Of a stretch of DNA of 64,000 nt, positions 22,601 to 35,472 are shown piece after piece. Numbering within the stretch: position 1 is the stretch's first letter; each line of letters starts with the position of its first letter. Location of the stretch: assembly GCA_037783545.1 (NCBI GenBank), contig JBBELK010000113.1:62001-126000 (forward strand), written 5' to 3'. A program made the position numbers and the translations under genes. This DNA comes from Henricia sp. BOLD:AAB3569 (lineage: Eukaryota; Echinodermata; Asteroidea; Spinulosida; Echinasteridae). The notes below the pieces were generated by a model. That model had not been told where the DNA came from, did not search any database, and was given only the letters and a program-made list of their open reading frames with translations.

Positions 22601-23768
22601 GGACACCACGCGCTGCGCTGGTGTACATTTGTACGGCCGTTGACTCACCCCAGATTGTGACGGGATTTAGGTCAAAGTGTGTCACAAATACCGGCAAATT
22701 TGGAAATCAAGGAATTTTCCAACCAACTTCAAATTTTGCATGCTCCAAACTGTATATTTTCCGCACTTGTCATTCAAAATTGACAGATTTTCGCTGGGAA
22801 ATGACGGAGAAATTTCAGAGTTTAGGGAAAACGGAACTCGGCTACGTGGTTATTCCCCTAACCGTGGCTGTTGGGACACCCTGCGCTGCGCTGGTGTACA
22901 TTTGTACGGCCGTTGACTCACCCCAGATTGTGACGGGAATTAGGTCAAAGTGTGTCCCAAATGCCGGCAAATTTGGAAATCAAGGAATTTTCCAACCAAC
23001 TTCAAATTTTGCATGCTCCAAACTGTATATATTCCGCACTTGTCATGCAAAATTGACAGATTTTCGCTGGGAAATGACGGAGAAATTTCAGAGTTTAGGG
23101 AAAACGGAGCTCGGCTACGTAGTTATTCCCCTAACCGTGGCTGTTGGGACACCCTGCGCTGCGCTGTTGTACATTTGTACGGCCGTTGACTCACCCCAGA
23201 TTGTGACGGGAATTAGGTCAATGTGTGTCCCAAATGCCGGCAAATTTGGAAATCAAGGAATTTTCCAACCAACTTCAAATTTTGCATGCTCCAAACTGTA
23301 TATATTCCGCACTTGTCATGCAAAATTGACAGATTTTCGCTGGGAAATGACGGAGAAATTTCAGAGTTTAGGGAAAACGGAGCTCGGCTACGTGGTTATT
23401 CCCCTAACCGTGGCTGTTGGGACACCCTGCGCTGCGCTGGTGTACATTTGTACGGCCGTTGACTCACCCCAGATTGTGACGGGAATTAGGTCAATGTGTG
23501 TCCCAAATGCCGGCAAATTTGGAAATCAAGGAATTTTCCAACCAACTTCAAATTTTGCATGCTCCAAACTGTATATATTCCGCATTTGTCATGCAAAATT
23601 GACAGATTTTCGCTGGGAAATGACGGAGAAATTTCAGAGTTTAGGGAAAACGGAGCTCGGCTACGTGGTTATTCCCCTAACCGTGGCTGTTGGGTCACCC
23701 TGCGCTGCGCTGGTGTACATTTGTACGGCCGTTGACTCACCCCAGATTGTGACGGGAATTAGGTCAAA
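19682..23768. repeat. 4087-bp, 15-monomer HOR, copy 1
   Basis: Eleven 273-bp, two 272-bp and two 270-bp monomers. Every phase position recurs 4087 bp later. Markers shared with copy 2 include TTTAAATTTT, two GGGAAACGG monomers, TGTATGGCC, CTCGGTTACG, TTCTGCAC, GTCTTGCAAAA, GAAATGTTAGAG, TTAGAAAAAACGG, CACCACGCG, ACAAATACCGG and TACGTAGTT. By eye I find only four differences: 19898 A/23985 G, 21023 T/25110 G, 23312 C/27399 T and 23695 T/27782 A. Confidence 0.93.
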
Positions 23769-26700
23769 GTGTGTCACAAATGCCGGCAAATTTGGAAATC
23801 AAGGAATTTTTCAACCAACTTCAAATTTTGCATGCTCCAAACTGTATATATTCCGCACTTGTCATGCAAAATTGACAGATTTTCGCTGGGAAATGACGGA
23901 GAAATTTCAGAGTTTAGGGAAAACGGAGCTCGGCTACGTGGTTATTCCCCTAACCGTGGCTGTTGGGACACCATGCGCTGCGCTGGTGTACATTTGTACG
24001 GCCGTTGACTCACCCCAGATTGTGACGGGAATTAGGTCAAAGTGTGTCACAAATGCCGGCAAATTTGGAAATCAAGGAATTTTCCAACCAACTTTAAATT
24101 TTGCATGCTCCAAACTGTATATATTCCGCACTTGTCATGCAAAATTGACAGATTTTCGCTGGGAAATGACGGAGAAATTTCAGAGTTTAGGGAAAACGGA
24201 GCTCGGCTACGTGGTTATTCCCCTAACTGTGGCTCTTGGGACACCCTGCGCTGCGCTGGTGTACATTTGTACGGCCGTTGACTCACCCCAGATTGTGACG
24301 GGAATTAGGTCAAAGTGTGTCCCAAATGCCGGCAAATTTGGAAATCAAGGAATTTTCCAACCAACTTCAAATTTTGCATGCTTCAAACTGTATATATTCC
24401 GCACTTGTCATGCAAAATTGACAGATTTTCGCTGGGAAATGACGGAGAAATTTCAGAGTTTAGGGAAACGGAGCTCGGCTACGTGGTTATTCCCCTAACT
24501 GTGGCTCTTGGGACACCCTGCGCTGCGCTGGTGTACATTTGTACGGCCGTTGACTCACCCCAGATTGTGACGGGAATTAGGTCAAAGTGTGTCCCAAATG
24601 CCGGCAAATTTGGAAATCAAGGAATTTTCCAACCAACTTCAAATTTTGCATGCTTCAAACTGTATATATTCCGCACTTGTCATGCAAAATTGACAGATTT
24701 TCGCTGGGAAATGACGGAGAAATTTCAGAGTTTAGGGAAACGGAGCTCGGCTACGTGGTTATTCCCCTAACCGTGGCTGTTGGGACACCCTGCGCTGCGC
24801 TGGTGTACATTTGTATGGCCGTTGACTCACCCCAGATTGTGACGGGAATTAGGTCAAAGTGTGTCCCAAATGCCGGCAAATTTGGAAATCAAGGAATTTT
24901 CCAACCAACTTCAATTTTTGCATGCTTCAAACTGTATATATTCCGCACTTGTCATGCAAAATTGACAGATTTTCGCTGGGAAATGACGGAGAAATTTCAG
25001 AGTTTAGGGAAAACGGAGCTCGGCTACGTGGTTATTCCCCTAACCGTGGCTGTTGGGACACCCTGCGCTGCGCTGGTGTACATTTGTACGGCCGTTGACT
25101 CACCCCAGAGTGTGACGGGAATTAGGTCAAAGTGTGTCACAAATGCCGGCAAATTTGGAAATCAAGGAATTTTCCAACCAACTTCAAATTTTGCATGCTC
25201 CAAACTGTATATATTCCGCACTTGTCATGCAAAATTGACAGATTTTCGCTGGGAAATGACGGAGAAATTTCAGAGTTTAGGGAAAACGGAGCTCGGTTAC
25301 GTGGTTATTCCCCTAACCGTGGCTGTTGGGACACCCTGCGCTGCGCTGGTGTACATTTGCACGGCGGTTGACTCACCCCAGATTGTGACGGGAATTAGGT
25401 CAAAGTGTGTCCCAAATGCCGGCAAATTTGGAAATCAAGGAATTTTCCAACCAACTTCAAATTTTGCATGCTCCAAACTGTATATATTCTGCACTTGTCA
25501 TGCAAAATTGACAGATTTTCGCTGGGAAATGACGGAGATATTTTAGAGTTTAGGGAAAACGGAGCTCGGCTACGTGGTTATTCCCCTAACCGTGGCTGTT
25601 GGGACACCCTGCGCTGCGCTGGTGTACATTTGTACGGCCGTTGACTCACCCCAGATTGTGACGGGAATTAGGTCAAAGTGTGTCCCAAATGCCGGCAAAT
25701 TTGGAAATCAAGGAATTTTCCAACCAACTTCAAATTTTACATGCTTCAAACTGTATATATTCCGCACTTGTCATGCAAAATTGACAGATTTTCGCTGGGA
25801 AATGACGGAGATATTTCAGAGTTTAGGGAAAACGGAGCTCGGCTACGTGGTTATTCCCCTAACCGTGGCTGTTGGGACACCCTGCGCTGCGCTGGTGTAC
25901 ATTTGTACGGCCGTTGACTCACCCCAGATTGTGACGGGAATTAGGTCAAAGTGTGTCCCAAATGCCAGCAAATTTGGAAATCAAGGAATTTTCCAACCAA
26001 CTTCAAATTTTGCATGCTTCAAACTGTATATATTCCGCACTTGTCTTGCAAAATTGACAGATTTTCGCTGGGAAATGACGGAGAAATGTTAGAGTTTATG
26101 GAAAACGGAGCTCGGCTACGTGGTTATTCCCCTAACCGTGGCTGGGACACCCTGCGCTGCGCTGGTGTACATTTGTACGGCCGTTGACTCACCCCAGATT
26201 GTGACGGGAATTAGGTCAAAGTGTGTCCCAAATGCCGGCAAATTTGGAAATCAAGGAATTTTCCAACCAACTTCAAATTTTGCATGCTCCAAACTGTATA
26301 TATTCCGCACTTGTCATGCAAAATTGACAGATTTTCGCTGGGAAATGACGGAGAAATTTCAGAGTTTAGAAAAAACGGAGCTCGGCTACGTGGTTATTCC
26401 CCTAACCGTGGCTGTTGGGTCACCCTGCGCTGCGCTGGTGTACATTTGTACGGCCGTTGACTCACCCCAGATTGTGACGGGAATTAGGTCAAAGTGTGTC
26501 CCAAATGCCGGCAAATTTGGAAATCAAGGAATTTTCCAACCAACTTCAAATTTTACATGCTTCAAACTGTATATATTCCGCACTTGTCATGCAAAATTGA
26601 CAGATTTTTGCTGGGAAATGACGGAGAAATTTCAGAGTTTAGGGAAAACGGAGCTCGGCTACGTGGTTATTCCCCTAACCGTGGCTGGGACACCACGCGC

Positions 26701-27855
26701 TGCGCTGGTGTACATTTGTACGGCCGTTGACTCACCCCAGATTGTGACGGGATTTAGGTCAAAGTGTGTCACAAATACCGGCAAATTTGGAAATCAAGGA
26801 ATTTTCCAACCAACTTCAAATTTTGCATGCTCCAAACTGTATATTTTCCGCACTTGTCATTCAAAATTGACAGATTTTCGCTGGGAAATGACGGAGAAAT
26901 TTCAGAGTTTAGGGAAAACGGAACTCGGCTACGTGGTTATTCCCCTAACCGTGGCTGTTGGGACACCCTGCGCTGCGCTGGTGTACATTTGTACGGCCGT
27001 TGACTCACCCCAGATTGTGACGGGAATTAGGTCAAAGTGTGTCCCAAATGCCGGCAAATTTGGAAATCAAGGAATTTTCCAACCAACTTCAAATTTTGCA
27101 TGCTCCAAACTGTATATATTCCGCACTTGTCATGCAAAATTGACAGATTTTCGCTGGGAAATGACGGAGAAATTTCAGAGTTTAGGGAAAACGGAGCTCG
27201 GCTACGTAGTTATTCCCCTAACCGTGGCTGTTGGGACACCCTGCGCTGCGCTGTTGTACATTTGTACGGCCGTTGACTCACCCCAGATTGTGACGGGAAT
27301 TAGGTCAATGTGTGTCCCAAATGCCGGCAAATTTGGAAATCAAGGAATTTTCCAACCAACTTCAAATTTTGCATGCTCCAAACTGTATATATTCCGCATT
27401 TGTCATGCAAAATTGACAGATTTTCGCTGGGAAATGACGGAGAAATTTCAGAGTTTAGGGAAAACGGAGCTCGGCTACGTGGTTATTCCCCTAACCGTGG
27501 CTGTTGGGACACCCTGCGCTGCGCTGGTGTACATTTGTACGGCCGTTGACTCACCCCAGATTGTGACGGGAATTAGGTCAATGTGTGTCCCAAATGCCGG
27601 CAAATTTGGAAATCAAGGAATTTTCCAACCAACTTCAAATTTTGCATGCTCCAAACTGTATATATTCCGCATTTGTCATGCAAAATTGACAGATTTTCGC
27701 TGGGAAATGACGGAGAAATTTCAGAGTTTAGGGAAAACGGAGCTCGGCTACGTGGTTATTCCCCTAACCGTGGCTGTTGGGACACCCTGCGCTGCGCTGG
27801 TGTACATTTGTACGGCCGTTGACTCACCCCAGATTGTGACGGGAATTAGGTCAAT
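23769..27855. repeat. 4087-bp, 15-monomer HOR, copy 2
   Basis: Direct tandem copy of 19682-23768 with about 99.9% identity by eye. After 27855 the order does not return to a third copy. Its last six monomers (26221, 26494, 26764, 27037, 27310, 27583) are of types A, B, C, D, J, J, which ties it to the modular zone that follows. Confidence 0.93.
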
Positions 27856-28816
27856 GTGTGTCCCAAATGCCGGCAAATTTGGAAATCAAGGAATTTTCCA
27901 ACCAACTTCAAATTGTGCATGCTCCAAACTGTATATATTCCGCATTTGTCATGCAAAATTGACAGATTTTCGCTGGGAAATGACAGAGAAATTTCAGAGT
28001 TTAGGGAAAACGGAGCTCGGCTACGTGGTTATTCCCCTAACCGTGGCTGTTGGGACACCCTGCGCTGCGCTGGTGTACATTTGTACGGCCGTTGACTCAC
28101 CCCAGATTGTGACGGGAATTAGGTCAAAGTGTGTCCCAAATGCCGGCAAATTTGGAAATCAAGGAATTTTCCAACCAACTTCAAATTGTGCATGCTCCAA
28201 ACTGTATATAATCCGCACTTGTCATGCAAAATTGACAGATTTTCGCTGGGAAATGACGGGGAAATTTCAGAGTTTAGGGAAAACGGAACTCGGCTACGTG
28301 GTTATTCCCCTAACCGTGGCTGTTGGGACACCCTGCGCTGCGCTGGTGTACATTTGTACGGCCGTTGACTCACCCCAGATTGTGACGGGAATTAGGTCAA
28401 ATTGTGTCCCAAATGCCGGAAAATTTGGAAATCAAGGAATTTTCCAACCAACTTCAAATTTTGCATGCTCCAAACTGTATATATTCCGCACTTGTCATGC
28501 AAAATTGACAGATTTTCGCTGGGAAATGACGGAGAAATTTCAGAGTTTAGAAAAAACGGAGCTCGGCTACGTGGTTATTCCCCTAACCGTGGCTGTTGGG
28601 TCACCCTGCGCTGCGCTGGTGTACATTTGTACGGCCGTTGACTCACCCCAGATTGTGACGGGAATTAGGTCAAAGTGTGTCCCAAATGCCGGCAAATTTG
28701 GAAATCAAGGAATTTTCCAACCAACTTCAAATTTTACATGCTTCAAACTGTATATATTCCGCACTTGTCATGCAAAATTGACAGATTTTTGCTGGGAAAT
28801 GACGGAGAAATTTTAG
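26120..28816 (+). other. 898-codon open frame, not considered a gene
   Basis: The open frame of the satellite runs from the type-H end of one monomer to the TAG in GAAATTTTAGAG of the next H-type end. A similar frame of 821 codons lies at 22033-24498. Frame starts and stops coincide with HOR landmarks (H ends, 1-bp deletions), not with any gene signal. Confidence 0.8.
27856..28401. repeat. Two transition monomers (J-like and K)
   Basis: Monomer 27856 has GTCAATGTGTG, TTGTGCATGC and GACAGAGAAA. Monomer 28129 has TTGTGCATGC, ATATAATCCGC, GACGGGGAAA and ACGGAACTCGG. The last two features echo the monomer at 9861, 18 kb upstream. Confidence 0.8.
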
Positions 28817-28944
28817 AGTTTATGGAAAACGGAGCTCGGCTACGTGGTTATTCCCCTAACCGTGGCTGGGACACCCTGCGCTGCGCTGGTGTACATTTGT
28901 ACGGCCGTTGACTCACCCCAGATTGTGACGGGAATTAGGTCAAA
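28402..28944. repeat. Modular HOR block A'-B/H (543 bp)
   Basis: The type-A monomer 28402 has TTAGAAAAAACGG and TTGGGTCACCC. It begins with the unusual GTCAAATTGTGTCCC and GCCGGAAAATTTGG, shared with 36835. The 270-bp monomer 28675 is a chimera: B on the left (TTTACATGCTTC, TTTTTGCTGGG) and H on the right (GAAATTTTAGAG, TTTATGG, GGCTGGGAC). Confidence 0.85.
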
Positions 28945-30306
28945 GTGTGTCCCAAATGCCGGCAAATTTGGAAATCAAGGAATTTTCCAACCAACTTCAA
29001 ATTTTGCATGCTCCAAACTGTATATATTCCGCACTTGTCATGCAAAATTGACAGATTTTCGCTGGGAAATGACGGAGAAATTTCAGAGTTTAGAAAAAAC
29101 GGAGCTCGGCTACGTGGTTATTCCCCTAACCGTGGCTGTTGGGTCACCCTGCGCTGCGCTGGTGTACATTTGTACGGCCGTTGACTCACCCCAGATTGTG
29201 ACGGGAATTAGGTCAAAGTGTGTCCCAAATGCCGGCAAATTTGGAAATCAAGGAATTTTCCAACCAACTTCAAATTTTGCATGCTCCAAACTGTATATAT
29301 TCCGCACTTGTCATTCAAAATTGACAGATTTTCGCTTGGAAATGACGGAGAAATTTCAGAGTTTAGGGAAAACGGAGCTCGGCTACGTTGTTATTCCCCT
29401 AACCGTGGCTGTTGGGACACCCTGCGCTGCGCTGGTGTACATTTGTACGGCCGTTGACTCACCCCAGATTGTGACGGGAATTAGGTCAAAGTGTGTCCCA
29501 AATGCCGGCAATTTTGGAAATCAAGGAATTTTCCAACCAACTTCAACTTTTACATGCTCCAAACTGTATATATTCCGCACTTGTCATGCATAATTGACAG
29601 ATTTTCGCTGGGAAATGACGGAGAAATTTCAGAGTTTAGGGAAAACGGAGCTCGGCTACGTGGTTATTCCCCTAACCGTGGCTGTTGGGACACCCTGTGC
29701 CGCGCTGGTGTACATTTGTACGGCCGTTGACTCACCCCAGATTGTGACGGGAATTAGGTCAAAGTGTGTCCCAAATGCCGGCAAATTTGGAAATCAAGAA
29801 ATTGTCCAACCAACTTCAAATTGTGCATGCTCCAAACTGTATATATCCCGCACTTGTCATGCAAAATTGACAGATTTTCGCTGGGAAATGACGGAGAAAT
29901 TTCAGAGTTTAGGGAAAACGGAGCTCGGCTACGTGGTTATTCCCCTAACCGTGGCTGTTGGGACACCCTGCGGCGCGCTGGTGTATATTTGTACGGCCGT
30001 TGACTCACCCCAGATTGTGACGGGAATTAGGTCAAAGTGTGTCCCAAATGCCAGCAAATTTGGAAATCAAGGAATTTTCCAACCAACTTCAAATTTTGCA
30101 TGCTTCAAACTGTATATATTCCGCACTTGTCATGCAAAATTGACAGATTTTCGCTGGGAAATGACGGAGAAATTTTAGAGTTTATGGAAAACGGAGCTCG
30201 GCTACGTGGTTATTCCCCTAACCGTGGCTGGGACACCCTGCGCTGCGCTGGTGTACATTTGTACGGCCGTTGACTCACCCCAGATTGTGACGGGAATTAG
30301 GTCAAA
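28945..30306. repeat. Modular HOR block A-E-F-G-H (1362 bp)
   Basis: Types in order: A 28945; E 29218 (CATTCAAAA, CGCTTGGAAATG, CGTTGTTATT); F 29491 (CAACTTTTACATGCTCC, CATGCATAATTG, CTGTGCCGCG); G 29764 (AATCAAGAAATT, TTGTGCATGC, ATATATCCCGC, TGCGGCGCGCTGG); H 30037 (GCCAGCAAATTT, GCATGCTTC, GAAATTTTAGAG, GGCTGGGAC, 270 bp). This copy has private changes GGCAATTTTGG in F and AAATTGTCC in G. Confidence 0.88.
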
Positions 30307-32211
30307 GTGTGTCCCAAATGCCGGCAAATTTGGAAATCAAGGAATTTTCCAACCAACTTCAAATTTTGCATGCTCCAAACTGTATATATTCCGCACTTGT
30401 CATGCAAAATTGACAGATTTTCGCTGGGAAATGACGGAGAAATTTCAGAGTTTAGAAAAAACGGAGCTCGGCTACGTGGTTATTCCCCTAACCGTGGCTG
30501 TTGGGTCACCCTGCGCTGCGCTGGTGTACATTTGTACGGCCGTTGACTCACCCCAGATTGTGACGGGAATTAGGTCAAAGTGTGTCCCAAATGCCGGCAA
30601 ATTTGGAAATCAAGGAATTTTCCAACCAACTTCAAATTTTACATGCTTCAAACTGTATATATTCCGCACTTGTCATGCAAAATTGACAGATTTTTGCTGG
30701 GAAATGACGCAGAAATTTCAGAGTTTAGGGAAAACAGAGCTCGGCTACGTGGTTATTCCCCTAACCGTGGCTGGGACACCATGCGCTGCGCTGGTGTACA
30801 TTTGTACGGCCGTTGACTCACCCCAGATTGTGACGGGATTTAGGTCAAAGTGTGTCACAAATGCCGGCAAATTTGGAAATCAAGGAATTTTCCAACCAAC
30901 TTCAAATTTTGCATGCTCCAAACTGTATATTTTCCGCACTTGTCATTCAAAATTGACAGATTTTCGCTGGGAAATGACGGAGAAATTTCAGAGTTTAGGG
31001 AAAACGGAACTCGGCTACGTGGTTATTCCCCTAACCGTGGCTGTTGGGACACCCTGCGCTGCGCTGGTGTACATTTGTACGGCCGTTGACTCACCCCAGA
31101 TTGTGACGGGAATTAGGTCAAAGTGTGTCCCAAATGCCGGCAAATTTGGAAATCAAGGAATTTTCCAACCAACTTCAAATTTTGCATGCTCCAAACTGTA
31201 TATATTCCGCACTTGTCATTCAAAATTGACAGATTTTCGCTTGGAAATGACGGAGAAATTTCAGAGTTTAGGGAAAACGGAGCTCGGCTACGTTGTTATT
31301 CCCCTAACCGTGGCTGTTGGGACACCCTGCGCTGCGCTGGTGTACATTTGTACGGCCGTTGACTCACCCCAGATTGTGACGGGAATTAGGTCAAAGTGTG
31401 TCCCAAATGCCGGCAAATTTGGAAATCAAGGAATTTTCCAACCAACTTCAACTTGTACATGCTCCAAACTGTATATATTCCGCACTTGTCATGCATAATT
31501 GACAGATTTTCGCTGGGAAATGACGGAGAAATTTCAGAGTTTAGGGAAAACGGAGCTCGGCTACGTGGTTATTCCCCTAACCGTGGCTGTTGGGACACCC
31601 TGTGCCGCGCTGGTGTACATTTGTACGGCCGTTGACTCACCCCAGATTGTGACGGGAATTAGGTCAAAGTGTGTCCCAAATGCCGGCAAATTTGGAAATC
31701 AAGAAATTTTCCAACCAACTTCAAATTGTGCATGCTCCAAACTGTATATATCCCGCACTTGTCATGCAAAATTGACAGATTTTCGCTGGGAAATGACGGA
31801 GAAATTTCAGAGTTTAGGGAAAACGGAGCTCGGCTACGTGGTTATTCCCCTAACCGTGGCTGTTGGGACACCCTGCGGCGCGCTGGTGTATATTTGTACG
31901 GCCGTTGACTCACCCCAGATTGTGACGGGAATTAGGTCAAAGTGTGTCCCAAATGCCAGCAAATTTGGAAATCAAGGAATTTTCCAACCAACTTCAAATT
32001 TTGCATGCTTCAAACTGTATATATTCCGCACTTGTCATGCAAAATTGACAGATTTTCGCTGGGAAATGACGGAGAAATTTTAGAGTTTATGGAAAACGGA
32101 GCTCGGCTACGTGGTTATTCCCCTAACCGTGGCTGGGACACCCTGCGCTGCGCTGGTGTACATTTGTACGGCCGTTGACTCACCCCAGATTGTGACGGGA
32201 ATTAGGTCAAA
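30307..32211. repeat. 1905-bp heptamer block A-B-C-E-F-G-H, copy 1
   Basis: Seven monomers: 273, 270, 273, 273, 273, 273 and 270 bp. F has the CAACTTGTACATG subtype found in all three 1905-bp copies. Private changes are GACGCAGAAA near 30709 and AAACAGAGC near 30735, both in B. Confidence 0.92.
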
Positions 32212-33570
32212 GTGTGTCCCAAATGCCGGCAAATTTGGAAATCAAGGAATTTTCCAACCAACTTCAAATTTTGCATGCTCCAAACTGTATATATTCCGCA
32301 CTTGTCATGCAAAATTGACAGATTTTCGCTGGGAAATGACGGAGAAATTTCAGAGTTTAGAAAAAACGGAGCTCGGCTACGTGGTTATTCCCCTAACCGT
32401 GGCTGTTGGGTCACCCTGCGCTGCGCTGGTGTACATTTGTACGGCCGTTGACTCACCCCAGATTGTGACGGGAATTAGGTCAAAGTGTGTCCCAAATGCC
32501 GGCAAATTTGGAAATCAATGAATTTTCCAACCAACTTCAAATTTTACATGCTTCAAACTGTATATATTCCGCACTTGTCATGCAAAATTGACAGATTTTT
32601 GCTGGGAAATGACGGAGAAATTTCAGAGTTTAGGGAAAACGGAGCTCGGCTACGTGGTTATTCCCCTAACCGTGGCTGGGACACCGTGCGCTGCGCTGGT
32701 GTACATTTGTACGGCCGTTGACTCACCCCAGATTGTGACGGGATTTAGGTCAAAGTGTGTCACAAATGCCGGCAAATTTGGAAATCAAGGAATTTTCCAA
32801 CCAACTTCAAATTTTGCATGCTCCAAACTGTATATTTTCCGCACTTGTCATTCAAAATTGACAGATTTTCGCTGGGAAATGACGGAGAAATTTCAGAGTT
32901 TTGGGAAAACGGAACTCGGCTACGTGGTTATTCCCCTAACCGTGGCTGTTGGGACACCCTGCGCTGCGCTGGTGTACATTTGTACGGCCGTTGACTCACC
33001 CCAGATTGTGACGGGAATTAGGTCAAAGTGTGTCCCAAATGCCGGCAAATTTGGAAATCAAGGAATTTTCCAACCAACTTCAAATTTTGCATGCTCCAAA
33101 CTGTATATATTCCGCACTTGTCATGCAAAATTGACAGATTTTCGCTGGGAAATGACGGAGAAATTTCAGAGTTTAGGGAAAACGGAGCTCGGCTACGTGG
33201 TTATTCCCCTAACCGTGGCTGTTGGGACACCCTGCGCTGCGCTGTTGTACATTTGTACGGCCGTTGACTCACCCCAGATTGTGACGGGAATTAGGTCAAT
33301 GTGTGTCCCAAATGCCGGCAAATTTGGAAATCAAGGAATTTTCCAACCAACTTCAAATTTTGCATGCTCCAAACTGTATATATTCCGCACTTGTCATGCA
33401 AAATTGACAGATTTTCGCTGGGAAATGACGGAGAAATTTTAGAGTTTATGGAAAACGGAGCTCGGCTACGTGGTTATTCCCCTAACCGTGGCTGGGACAC
33501 CCTGCGCTGCGCTGGTGTACATTTGTACGGCCGTTGACTCACCCCAGATTGTGACGGGAATTAGGTCAAA
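32212..33570. repeat. 1359-bp block A-B-C-D-J/H, copy 1
   Basis: Five monomers. D (33028) has GCTGTTGTAC. The last one (33301, 270 bp) starts as type J (GTCAATGTGTG) and ends as H (GAAATTTTAGAG, GGCTGGGAC). Private changes: AATCAATGAATT in B, GACACCGTGCG in B and AGTTTTGGG in C. The block recurs at 43363-44721. Confidence 0.9.
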
Positions 33571-34383
33571 GTGTGTCCCAAATGCCGGCAAATTTGGAAA
33601 TCAAGGAATTTTCCAACCAACTTCAAATTTTGCATGCTCCAAACTGTATATATTCCGCACTTGTCATGCAAAATTGACAGATTTTCGCTGGGAAATGACG
33701 GAGAAATTTCAGAGTTTAGAAAAAACGGAGCTCGGCTACGTGGTTATTCCCCTAACCGTGGCTGTTGGGTCACCCTGCGCTGCGCTGGTGTACATTTGTA
33801 CGGCCGTTGACTCACCCCAGATTGTGACGGGAATTAGGTCAAAGTGTGTCCCAAATGCCGGCAAATTTGGAAATCAAGGAATTTTCCAACCAACTTCAAA
33901 TTTTACATGCTTCAAACTGTATATATTCCGCACTTGTCATGCAAAATTGACAGATTTTTGCTGGGAAATGACGGAGAAATTTCAGAGTTTAGGGAAAACG
34001 GAGCTCGGCTACGTGGTTATTCCCCTAACCGTGGCTGGGACACCATGCGCTGCGCTGGTGTACATTTGTACGGCCGTTGACTCACCCCAGATTGTGACGG
34101 GATTTAGGTCAAAGTGTGTCACAAATGCCAGCAAATTTGGAAATCAAGGAATTTTCCAACCAACTTCAAATTTTGCATGCTTCAAACTGTATATATTCCG
34201 CACTTGTCATGCAAAATTGACAGATTTTCGCTGGGAAATGACGGAGAAATTTTAGAGTTTATGGAAAACGGAGCTCGGCTACGTGGTTATTCCCCTAACC
34301 GTGGCTGGGACACCCTGCGCTGCGCTGGTGTACATTTGTACGGCCGTTGACTCACCCCAGATTGTGACGGGAATTAGGTCAAA
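33571..34383. repeat. 813-bp block A-B-C/H
   Basis: Three monomers. The last (34114, 270 bp) is C for only its first dozen bases (GTGTCACAAATG, preceded by GGGATTTAGG) and H from GCCAGCAAATTT onward. The switch lies between 34122 and 34129. Confidence 0.9.
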
Positions 34384-35472
34384 GTGTGTCCCAAATGCCG
34401 GCAAATTTGGAAATCAAGGAATTTTCCAACCAACTTCAAATTTTGCATGCTCCAAACTGTATATATTCCGCACTTGTCATGCAAAATTGACAGATTTTCG
34501 CTGGGAAATGACGGAGAAATTTCAGAGTTTAGAAAAAACGGAGCTCGGCTACGTGGTTATTCCCCTAACCGTGGCTGTTGGGTCACCCTGCGCTGCGCTG
34601 GTGTACATTTGTACGGCCGTTGACTCACCCCAGATTGTGACGGGAATTAGGTCAAAGTGTGTCCCAAATGCCGGCAAATTTGGAAATCAAGGAATTTTCC
34701 AACCAACTTCAACTTTTACATGCTCCAAACTGTATATATTCCGCACTTGTCATGCATAATTGACAGATTTTCGCTGGGAAATGACGGAGAAATTTCAGAG
34801 TTTAGGGAAAACGGAGCTCGGCTACGTGGTTATTCCCCTAACCGTGGCTGTTGGGACACCCTGTGCCGCGCTGGTGTACATTTGTACGGCCGTTGACTCA
34901 CCCCAGATTGTGACGGGAATTAGGTCAAAGTGTGTCCCAAATGCCGGCAAATTTGGAAATCAAGAAATTTTCCAACCAACTTCAAATTGTGCATGCTCCA
35001 AACTGTATATATCCCGCACTTGTCATGCAAAATTGACAGATTTTCGCTGGGAAATGACGGAGAAATTTCAGAGTTTAGGGAAAACGGAGCTCGGCTACGT
35101 GGTTATTCCCCTAACCGTGGCTGTTGGGACACCCTGCGGCGCGCTGGTGTATATTTCTACGGCCGTTGACTCACCCCAGATTGTGACGGGAATTAGGTCA
35201 AAGTGTGTCCCAAATGCCAGCAAATTTGGAAATCAAGGAATTTTCCAACCAACTTCAAATTTTGCATGCTTCAAACTATATATATTCCGCACTTGTCATG
35301 CAAAATTGACAGATTTTCGCTGGGAAATGACGGAGAAATTTTAGAGTTTATGGAAAACGGAGCTCGGCTACGTGGTTATTCCCCTAACCGTGGCTGGGAC
35401 ACCCTGCGCTGCGCTGGTGTTCATTTGTACGGCCGTTGACTCACCCCAGATTGTGACGGGAATTAGGTCAAA
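34384..35472. repeat. 1089-bp block A-F-G-H
   Basis: Four monomers in which A is followed directly by F (34657, CAACTTTTACATG subtype), then G and H. H has AAACTATATA near 35276, and G has TATTTCTACGG near 35157. Confidence 0.88.
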
